A stretch of 64,000 bases of DNA from Paenibacillus sinopodophylli (lineage in GTDB: Bacteria; Bacillota; Bacilli; Paenibacillales; Paenibacillaceae), in assembly GCF_005930355.1 (NCBI RefSeq), contig NZ_VDBO01000010.1:62001-126000 (forward strand). Direction: 5' to 3'. The position numbers and the translations under genes were made by a program. The notes under the pieces are model-generated. The model did no database searches, was not told where the DNA came from, and was given only the letters and a program-made list of their open reading frames with translations. Shown here piece by piece: positions 43,898-49,745 of the stretch; the first letter of the stretch is position 1; each line of letters starts with the position of its first letter.

Positions 43898-44643
43898 AGC
43901 TTGCGGACGAAGGCGTATCCATGATAGCCGCGACCATTCGTGAGCCGTATATTCATCATATCTTTCGGAACTACGACCGCCAGACCTGGACAACGAAAGA
44001 GCTGATTATTATCGTTAATCATAATGCTCTTTCTCTGGCACCTTACAAGAAGTTGGCTTCAGAGTATCCGAATGTATCCGTATACCGGGTGGATGAGCGT
44101 AAAAACTTAGGCGCATGCTTAAATTACGGAGCAGAGAAGGCAAAGTACAATTATATCGCCAAGCTTGACGATGATGATTATTATTCACCGCACTATGTAG
44201 CAGAAGCGATGCAGCAGTTCTCAAGATCCAATGCAGACATTGTCGGCAAGCGTTCCTGCTACTTCTTTTTCCCGCACCGTTCGAGGCTGCTATTCCGAAG
44301 ACCAGCCGTTCCCGCAAACAGCAGATGCAAGAAAATCGCAGGGGCAACGATTATGTTTCATAAGCGCGTATTGGAAAAGGTGAAATTTTCGACGAAGCTT
44401 ATACAAGGCACCGATGTGCGCTTTATACGATCTTGTCTATCAAAGGGCTTCAAGCTATATACAACCTCACGCTACAACTTCGTCGCCTTTCGCCGGAAAA
44501 ATTCATCCTCTCATACGTGGAAAGTAACGGATGCGAAATTGTTAGCAAGCAGAGGAGCACTCATTATCCGTACGAATACGTTCAAGAAATATATCATTAA
44601 ACCAGTGACCCTGCTATCCAAGTCTGAGAATAGCAGCAATTAA
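43894..44643 (+). CDS. GT2-like glycosyltransferase, second pair
   Basis: GT-A transferase of about 249 residues, paralogue of the genes at 36324 and 42135: FRNYDRQTWTTKELIIIVN, LGACLNYGAEKA, AKLDDDDYYSPHYVA, GATIMFHKRVLEKVKF and SSHTWK. Start choice: the GVSM segment before the first ATG (43921) is conserved in the paralogue at 36324, which argues for an upstream start; the TTG at 43894 overlaps the GT4 stop as TTGA, the coupled arrangement used elsewhere here. The frame is open to a TTG at 43879. Confidence 0.8.
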   Translation: MKLADEGVSMIAATIREPYIHHIFRNYDRQTWTTKELIIIVNHNALSLAPYKKLASEYPNVSVYRVDERKNLGACLNYGAEKAKYNYIAKLDDDDYYSPHYVAEAMQQFSRSNADIVGKRSCYFFFPHRSRLLFRRPAVPANSRCKKIAGATIMFHKRVLEKVKFSTKLIQGTDVRFIRSCLSKGFKLYTTSRYNFVAFRRKNSSSHTWKVTDAKLLASRGALIIRTNTFKKYIIKPVTLLSKSENSSN

Positions 44644-44650
44644 CGAAATA

Positions 44651-44688
44651 GGCTGCCCGCTTATCAGACTTGCTGATGTTGGGCAGCC
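44651..44688. terminator. Convergent terminator hairpin
   Basis: Outer arms GGCTGCCC / GGGCAGCC and inner arms ATCAG / CTGAT, between the GT2 gene and the convergent lipoprotein gene. T-runs are weak. Confidence 0.65.
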
Positions 44689-44696
44689 CACTTGCT

Positions 44697-45422
44697 TCAG
44701 TCATATATCATCCGTATGTCCTTCGTGCTTCTGCCGTGCATCTGATCTTCACCCGACTTCTTAGGAAAGACTCGCTCGGCCATTGCATTAAACTCGGCTA
44801 TAAAGCCTTGTATAGGATGCCCAAGCCTCACATCATTCATATAGGCTGTCATTCGCCCAACGAAATCTGGGTTGGCTGACACATACACATGCTCGATACT
44901 TATATTGAGCTCTTTTACTTTGTTTGCAATTTGATCCTTCATTGCATCCGTGAGCATGTCCTGCCCTGTAGACAAGCTGCTCATGCGCCTGCTGATGTCC
45001 GCGCCTTCTTTCCCTCTATAACCGTTATTCGTACGGCTAAGCATTTTGGAATCAACCTTAGGCTCTCCTTCATCCAGAGATACCGCTACATAAGCATTGT
45101 GGTCAGTCAGCATAACGTAAGAGGATTGTACAATGCCAAGGCTGGTAATCTCTTCAGCGATCTTCTCGCTCATTTCCATGCGGTAATTTTTATGAGAGCC
45201 AATCACATTGTTACTGTTCAATCTGCGTCCGTTAACCCGATTCATCTCATTCATCTGATCATCGGCGAACCGTTTATTTTGGAGTAAATTACCGTTTGCA
45301 TCATATCTTATACTGTTCGAGCGGATGTCTTTATTCCCAAGCTCACCGTGATTTTCCATGCAGCCTGCCAGCATCGTGCTAAGCAACACACCTGCAGACA
45401 AAACAGCGATTTGTTTGCGCAT
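44697..45422 (-). CDS. YhcN/YlaJ-family sporulation lipoprotein
   Basis: Lipoprotein of about 241 residues. Type II signal peptide with lipobox LAGC (Cys at about 21). The body has the YhcN/YlaJ domain: EMSEKIAEEITSLGIVQSSYVMLTDHNAYVAVSL, then DQIANKVKELNISIEHVYVSANPDFVGRM. Such proteins are made in the forespore or mother cell and sit in the inner spore membrane; several affect germination. A sigma-G-like promoter lies upstream. It separates the glycosyltransferases from fabH and converges with the GT array. Confidence 0.9.
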   Translation of the reverse strand: MRKQIAVLSAGVLLSTMLAGCMENHGELGNKDIRSNSIRYDANGNLLQNKRFADDQMNEMNRVNGRRLNSNNVIGSHKNYRMEMSEKIAEEITSLGIVQSSYVMLTDHNAYVAVSLDEGEPKVDSKMLSRTNNGYRGKEGADISRRMSSLSTGQDMLTDAMKDQIANKVKELNISIEHVYVSANPDFVGRMTAYMNDVRLGHPIQGFIAEFNAMAERVFPKKSGEDQMHGRSTKDIRMIYD

Positions 45423-45467
45423 TTAGCCATCCTCCATGCTTATTGGATTAGGTTCAAGACCCTTGCT

Positions 45468-45498
45468 TAGCGTTTGCTTGATCCCATATATCTATTCA
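45468..45498 (-). promoter_or_regulatory. Sigma-G-like promoter of the YhcN-type gene
   Basis: On the minus strand TGAATA (exact sigma-G -35), 18 bases, AACGCTA (partial match to CATNNTA), 46 bases before the ATG. B. subtilis yhcN is forespore-expressed, which fits. Confidence 0.42.
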
Positions 45499-45503
45499 CC
45501 TCA

Positions 45504-45560
45504 TTGACAACACATAAGGAATAAAGTAAATTAGTATCAACTACTAGTACTTGGTACTAA
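45504..45560 (+). promoter_or_regulatory. fabH promoter with FapR-type operators
   Basis: TTGACA (45504-45509), 17 bases, TAAATT (45527-45532) form a strong sigma-A promoter. Over and after the -10 lie two overlapping 17-base near-palindromes: 45531-45547 (TTAGTATCAACTACTAG) and 45544-45560 (CTAGTACTTGGTACTAA). Both resemble the FapR operator (TTAGTACC-N-TACTAA type), the second closely. FapR represses fatty-acid genes and is relieved by malonyl-CoA. Confidence 0.82.
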
Positions 45561-45583
45561 TTTCGAAAGGAAGTGTGCTCGCC

Positions 45584-46591
45584 ATGATGGATAAAAAAAC
45601 GTTTGCCGTTCATTCCAACGCAGCTATAACTGCAATCGGTACGTACGTTCCTGAACGAATATTAACGAATGCGGAGATGGAAAAGCTTGTTGATACAAGT
45701 GATGAATGGATTGTCCAGCGCACCGGTATTAAGGAACGTCATATTGCTGCTGACAACCAATTCACTAGCGACCTGTGTTTCGGCGCAATCGATAACATGA
45801 TTGATCGTTATGGCGTGCACATAACCGATGTTGATTATATTATTGTAGCTACCTCGTCCCCTGATGCCGTTTTTCCAAGCGTTGCCTCACAGGTTCAAGC
45901 ACATTATGGCATCGTTAACGCTGGTGCAGCAGATATTCAAGCTGCCTGTGCAGGCTTTGCTGCTGCGATTCAATTAGCAAATGGACTGTTGCTATCTGGT
46001 GCACATCGCAAAATATTAGTGCTGGGAGCCGAAACCTTGTCCAAAATTACCGATTACAGTGACCGTACAACTTGTATTCTGTTCGGCGATGGTGCAGGCG
46101 CATTTCTGATGGAGGCCTCTTACAATGGTCAGGGCGACGTTGCCGCTGTGTATACCAAAACGGATGGCGAACGCGGCCATCTTCTTTACCGCAGCAGCTT
46201 AGCTTCTGCGATTGGCGAGCATGCTATACAAACAAACGGCTATATCGTACAGAATGGACGCGAAGTCTACCGGTGGGCAATCAGTCATGTTGCTGAAGGC
46301 ATCCAGCAGTTATTAGAGCGCAGTGGATACACCACAAACGATATCGATTGGTTTATTCCTCACAGTGCGAATATGCGCATCATCGAATCGCTATGCGAGA
46401 AGACCGGATTCACACCTCAGCAAACTTTGTCCAGCATCACACAATATGGGAATACGTCCGCAGCCTCTATTCCGCTCGCGATAGACGAAGGCTTAAAGTC
46501 AGGTATCGTAAAGCCTGGCCAGCTTATGCTGCTATACGGTTTCGGCGGCGGTTTAACACAAGCTGGTGTCGTACTGCGCTGGTCGCTATAG
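45584..46591 (+). CDS. fabH: 3-oxoacyl-[ACP] synthase III
   Basis: KAS III condensing enzyme of about 335 residues; it starts fatty-acid synthesis by joining an acyl-CoA primer with malonyl-ACP. The triad is Cys122 (DIQAACAGFAAAIQLA), His260 (WFIPHSANMRII) and Asn290 (ITQYGNTSAASIPLA). Start: AAAGGAAG lies 10 bases before the ATG at 45584, which has a second ATG right behind it; the longer frame to 45551 would run through the ribosome site. It stands alone, like yhfB/fabHB of B. subtilis, and has FapR-type operators on its promoter. Confidence 0.94.
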   Translation: MMDKKTFAVHSNAAITAIGTYVPERILTNAEMEKLVDTSDEWIVQRTGIKERHIAADNQFTSDLCFGAIDNMIDRYGVHITDVDYIIVATSSPDAVFPSVASQVQAHYGIVNAGAADIQAACAGFAAAIQLANGLLLSGAHRKILVLGAETLSKITDYSDRTTCILFGDGAGAFLMEASYNGQGDVAAVYTKTDGERGHLLYRSSLASAIGEHAIQTNGYIVQNGREVYRWAISHVAEGIQQLLERSGYTTNDIDWFIPHSANMRIIESLCEKTGFTPQQTLSSITQYGNTSAASIPLAIDEGLKSGIVKPGQLMLLYGFGGGLTQAGVVLRWSL

Positions 46592-46669
46592 CACAAGACA
46601 AATAAGCCTTATACCCTGTCGTCGCACCTGTTTCATAGGATTTGACAGCAGATATAAGACTTTAATGGT

Positions 46670-46921
46670 CTAAGATTGACGTTTCTCATAAGCGGCTTGA
46701 TGTCCATCCTCAAACCCTTTAGCAAACCCTGTATTATAGCCGTTATTAAAGGTTTGGCCAAGCTCTGCCCTCTCGTTTTCTTTATGAGCAAAACGTTTTC
46801 TGGCAACAGGCTTGCGGCGATGAAGAACTTTCTTACCCGCTATGCCTCTTCGTCCTGTCGTTTTACGCACGCTCTTCTGACTCTTATTCGTGCTTACAGC
46901 CGATTTTCGTTTATTGTTCAA
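46670..46921 (-). CDS. Small basic protein with Gly-spaced tail
   Basis: Unrecognised protein of about 83 residues. The first 50 residues are very basic (RKTTGRRGIAGKKVLHRRK), and the C-terminus has a Gly every four residues, GYNTGFAKGFEDGHQAAYE. A related pattern (YKSGLNEGYHQGVQAG) occurs after the basic tail of the GT2 at 47952. I chose the TTG at 46921, behind GGGGGTG; it overlaps the previous stop by 11 bases. A longer frame to 47026 would overlap the preceding gene by 116 bases. Last gene of a four-gene cassette. Confidence 0.6.
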   Translation of the reverse strand: MNNKRKSAVSTNKSQKSVRKTTGRRGIAGKKVLHRRKPVARKRFAHKENERAELGQTFNNGYNTGFAKGFEDGHQAAYEKRQS

Positions 46922-47225
46922 CACTGGCTTCACCCCCAAACGAAGCAAAACTTTGAATGGACAATTTCGGTTGAAGCCATGGCTGAACAGGTCTTCCCTT
47001 TCGTACATTCCTTCTACGCCATGCAAGACCTGTTACCGTCTCTGCGATCGATTCCTGCATAGCAGTGAGGGTACTGACATTATCCTGTAGCAGCTTGCTC
47101 GTATGTGGAGAGCATTCCCCCGCCTCTGCCATGCTCTCCAATATGCGCGCAAGTGCGTTTTGACTTCTTGCAAGCGCAGATAGAAATGCCATTCTAGTTT
47201 CCAGCTCGTTCTGCCAGCGGTTCAT
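46911..47225 (-). CDS. Small helical cassette protein
   Basis: Unrecognised protein of 104 residues: an amphipathic helical first part (WQNELETRMAFLSALARSQ, LARILESMAEAG), a polar middle and a basic, Pro-containing C-terminus (WRRRNVRKGRPVQPW). Its ATG overlaps the preceding stop by one base (TGATG), indicating coupling. Third gene of the cassette driven by a sigma-K-type promoter. Confidence 0.68.
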   Translation of the reverse strand: MNRWQNELETRMAFLSALARSQNALARILESMAEAGECSPHTSKLLQDNVSTLTAMQESIAETVTGLAWRRRNVRKGRPVQPWLQPKLSIQSFASFGGEASVEQ

Positions 47226-47569
47226 CAGCTTTTGTCCCCGAACGAAAAGCCCTTGCCTAACGAAGGAAGTCCTTCACCGTAGCCCTCTGTCACTTCTTCC
47301 TCCTGCTGAAGTACTGCCTTCATAATAGACACCATGCCTTGATTAAGTTTGGCGATCCCATCAATAACCTCAATGACTTGATCATGCATCTGAATGGATT
47401 GCCCCAGCTGTGCTTGCTCCGATCCGAAGCTGTTGCTATGCAAATGATTGCAAATCCAGCTGCGCATCTTCTCGGCCTCGGACGCTTTGGCTTCAAGCAT
47501 AATAGCTATGTTCCATTGCATATTCGCAGCTGAGCCCAGCATCCGCAAATACGATTGTTCGCGATTCAT
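47225..47569 (-). CDS. Small helical cassette protein
   Basis: Unrecognised protein of about 114 residues, mainly helical (SYLRMLGSAANMQWNIAIMLE, HDQVIEVIDGIAKLNQGMVS) with a Gly-rich tail (EGYGEGLPSLGKGFSFG). AAGGAGG lies 11 bases before the ATG at 47569; a TTG at 47578 is too close to it. Second gene of the cassette. Its layout (MLExK...EAE) echoes the first gene (LLEAERH), so the cassette proteins may be distant relatives. Confidence 0.68.
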   Translation of the reverse strand: MNREQSYLRMLGSAANMQWNIAIMLEAKASEAEKMRSWICNHLHSNSFGSEQAQLGQSIQMHDQVIEVIDGIAKLNQGMVSIMKAVLQQEEEVTEGYGEGLPSLGKGFSFGDKS

Positions 47570-47596
47570 TGCAAGCAAAGCCTCCTTATCTTCTCA

Positions 47597-47887
47597 TCAT
47601 TCTTCTTCACTCGGTTCCCTTAACTCGTGGATAACAAAGGTAAGCTGTCCGGCAAGCGTTTCCTGAAACTCAGCCAAGCTGTTTAGATAAGCAATGATGC
47701 TTTGGCCTACTGATTGCGTATTATCAAGAATCCCATTAATTCCGCCAAATTCGGGGTCCTCATCTGGAATTGCCTTTACGATTTCAGAGAGCCGGACCGT
47801 TATATGGCGCTCCGCCTCCAGCAGCCTTGCAAGCTCTGTGCTCGCTTGAGACATATGATGCATCACTTCCGTAATCGATTGGTGCAT
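47597..47887 (-). CDS. Small acidic helical cassette protein
   Basis: Unrecognised protein of 96 residues, acidic, helical and free of membrane spans (MHHMSQASTELARLLEAERH, SIIAYLNSLAEFQETLAGQL). AAGGAGGGG lies 6 bases before the ATG. It is the first gene of a four-gene cassette (to 46670) behind an excellent sigma-K-type promoter, so a late mother-cell, spore-envelope role is likely. It may be similar to loosely annotated Paenibacillus small proteins; I cannot check this. Confidence 0.7.
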   Translation of the reverse strand: MHQSITEVMHHMSQASTELARLLEAERHITVRLSEIVKAIPDEDPEFGGINGILDNTQSVGQSIIAYLNSLAEFQETLAGQLTFVIHELREPSEEE

Positions 47888-47909
47888 GCCGATCCCCTCC
47901 TTGCTCCTA

Positions 47910-47937
47910 TAGCATATGCGGACTGTACGGCAGAGGT
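47910..47937 (-). promoter_or_regulatory. Sigma-K-type promoter of the small-protein cassette
   Basis: On the minus strand ACC, 16 bases, CATATGCTA: exact -10 and the same ACC-N16 layout as the gerE promoter. The -10 ends 23 bases before the ATG, so the leader would be only about 15 bases. Confidence 0.62.
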
Positions 47938-47951
47938 ACTATTCTTGATAG

Positions 47952-49346
47952 CTACAAAGCTTGTCGAAGTGTTATCGGCGCGATTAGCGGCAAGCCTTCT
48001 GGAATAGCATCAAGCTCCTCCTCAGACAGCATGCGGCACTCGTGATTGGGCAAATTCCAGCCCTCTACTGCAAGCCGGCTAATAATCATTCGCTTTTTCC
48101 CATTCTCAATATAATAGCTGCTCCCGTTCCTGCTCTCGCAAACGACATGTTCATGAGCCTTCGCTAGATCAGTCAGGTGAAGCCTTTCCGTATACTCGCA
48201 TACTTTTTCCGCTGCTATTTTCTCACCGACCGTCCATCGCCATAAGTCTAGCTGTGATAAACGGATTATCTTATGGTCATACGACCCCTCTATTGGCCTT
48301 CTAATATGCCCTTCGATCAAGTACGCAATAGAACCCAGTCCCTTAACGACCATTTGCTGCGGATAGAACAGAGCTTCTCCAAGTTTGGCCTCTGCCTCAG
48401 TCAGTGGTTGCTGCCCGGTATACACGAGCAATGTCTTCTCGAATAGAGATTCTTCTAACCCGCTCCATTTACTATGGAAGTATCGATTTGAGCCTTCACT
48501 TTTTCCTGTCGCTATATTCAGCTCGTCGGAAGCCTGTATAGATAATTCATCCGTATTTTGCTCCATATGAATAAAAGCGTCTCTTGCACATACAAGCGAA
48601 TAGCCTTGAAGCCGGGTTCGATAGCCATAATCATCTGCATCGTATGGTGCTTCGAAGCAGCCTTCATCCAAATAGCCTACTCTCTCAAGAAGTTCGCGCC
48701 GGAATAACAAACAGCTGCTAGACAAGCGTTCCACTTGATGCCATTTCGACGAATCACTTTCATTATTCCTTCTAGCAAATTCATGCGTATCATTCAGATC
48801 ATCCACATGCAGGATGATCTGCTGTTTCCCGCTCAAACCGGAAGATATAGGGCCGACAATACCGATACCAGGCTCGCTATTCAGACAAATAAGAAGATTA
48901 TCAAGCCAGTTCTCCATCGGACGCATACGGCTGTTCAACAACAGAATAGTCGTACCTTTCGCCATCATGAAGCCAATATTCGCTGCACCGGTATAGCCAG
49001 CTGGTTCAGTTAATATTCGATATCGAACCTGTCCGTCCAATTGCTTCAAATAAGATTCGATTCCATCAGTAGACCCGTTATCGACGACGATAATCTCGTA
49101 AGGCAAATCGGTAAGCTCCATAATGCCTTCAATGCATGCTTTTACAGATTCAACCTCGTTATCGCTTGGGATGACTATACTGGTTCCATCAAAAAGCGCA
49201 TCATAGCTTGCTATGCCCGCTTGCACGCCTTGATGGTAGCCCTCGTTCAGTCCCGACTTATAGCGCTCCATCCGTTTTTCAGCATTTTTCCGCAAGCCTG
49301 CATTAGTTTTGAGACGTCGGACCGGCCTTTTTTTGCGTCTCATCAT
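47952..49346 (-). CDS. GT2-fold protein with basic N-terminal tail
   Basis: Protein of about 464 residues. An Arg/Lys-rich tail (MRRKKRPVRRLKTNAG) leads into a helix with Gly spacing (YKSGLNEGYHQGVQAG), then a GT-A domain: TSIVIPSDNEVESVKACIEGI, YEIIVVDNGSTDGIESYL, GYTGAANIGFMMAKG. The expected metal motif (usually NND) reads NSR in ILLLNSRMRPMENW, so activity may be altered or lost. Later EAPYDADDYGYRTRLQGY resembles the ED-x-D-x-x-R helix of active relatives. The last about 150 residues are not recognised. GGAGAGG precedes two ATGs at 49346/49343. A sigma-K-type promoter lies upstream. Confidence 0.8.
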   Translation of the reverse strand: MMRRKKRPVRRLKTNAGLRKNAEKRMERYKSGLNEGYHQGVQAGIASYDALFDGTSIVIPSDNEVESVKACIEGIMELTDLPYEIIVVDNGSTDGIESYLKQLDGQVRYRILTEPAGYTGAANIGFMMAKGTTILLLNSRMRPMENWLDNLLICLNSEPGIGIVGPISSGLSGKQQIILHVDDLNDTHEFARRNNESDSSKWHQVERLSSSCLLFRRELLERVGYLDEGCFEAPYDADDYGYRTRLQGYSLVCARDAFIHMEQNTDELSIQASDELNIATGKSEGSNRYFHSKWSGLEESLFEKTLLVYTGQQPLTEAEAKLGEALFYPQQMVVKGLGSIAYLIEGHIRRPIEGSYDHKIIRLSQLDLWRWTVGEKIAAEKVCEYTERLHLTDLAKAHEHVVCESRNGSSYYIENGKKRMIISRLAVEGWNLPNHECRMLSEEELDAIPEGLPLIAPITLRQAL

Positions 49347-49388
49347 TAACCTCTCCAATCCGTCATATAGTCGAACGCTTTAACAACA

Positions 49389-49415
49389 TATTGTATGTAG
49401 GGAACACATATCTGT
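49389..49415 (-). promoter_or_regulatory. Sigma-K-type promoter of the basic-tailed GT2
   Basis: On the minus strand AC, 16 bases, CATACAATA: exact CATANNNTA, 43 bases before the ATG. The -10 also fits the sigma-E form CATACAAT, but no sigma-E -35 is at the right spacing. Confidence 0.58.
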
Positions 49416-49479
49416 AACGGCAAGCGTACAGCTGATAGAAGCGGCTGCGATGAAAGTTGTAGTGCAAGAATGATTCATC

Positions 49480-49675
49480 GTGAAACAGTTGTCCCCATCC
49501 TCTGACAGCTGCGCGCGTTTCATTCCGAGAAATATAGAGAAAGAATGGCGAAATCATTTCCTTTCCTATATTTAAAGGTGAAACGGCTGTCGCCGTCCTT
49601 TGGCGGCACGGCGCGTTTCATTCCGAGAAATATAGAGAAAGGATAGCGAAATCATTTCCTTTCCTATATTTTAAA
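49480..49675. repeat. Two tandem 98-base intergenic repeat units
   Basis: Units 49480-49577 and 49578-49675. Each begins GTGAAAC, has a GC-rich block (like GCCGTCCTTTGGCGGC), then GCGCGTTTCATTCCGAG and ends in a 43-base hairpin with arms AAATATAGAGAAAGGA and its complement. The same two-unit plan recurs at 61391-61580. Fills most of the 400-base gap between the repeat-protein gene and the GT2 gene. Confidence 0.8.
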
Positions 49676-49686
49676 ATAGCTTTCCA

Positions 49687-49735
49687 GAAAAAAGGACTGT
49701 CGCTAAAGGCTCTATCGGCCTATGCTAACAGTCCT
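49687..49735 (-). terminator. Terminator of the decapeptide-repeat gene
   Basis: On the minus strand arms AGGACTGT and ACAGTCCT with an inner stem, followed by TTTTTTC, about 10 bases after the stop. Confidence 0.82.
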
Positions 49736-49745
49736 GTTATATGGC

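Noticed and set aside
46670..47026. Longer, 118-codon version of the last cassette gene
   Set aside because: It would overlap the preceding gene by 116 bases; a TTG behind GGGGGTG at 46921 gives a normal coupled start.
49363..49557. Minus-strand frame of 64 codons ending 17 bases before the GT2 start, opened by the repeat's AGGAAAGGAAATG
   Set aside because: The first third is the intergenic repeat, the repeat unit length (98) is not a multiple of 3, and the sigma-K-type promoter of the GT2 lies inside it. Kept only as part of the repeat finding.
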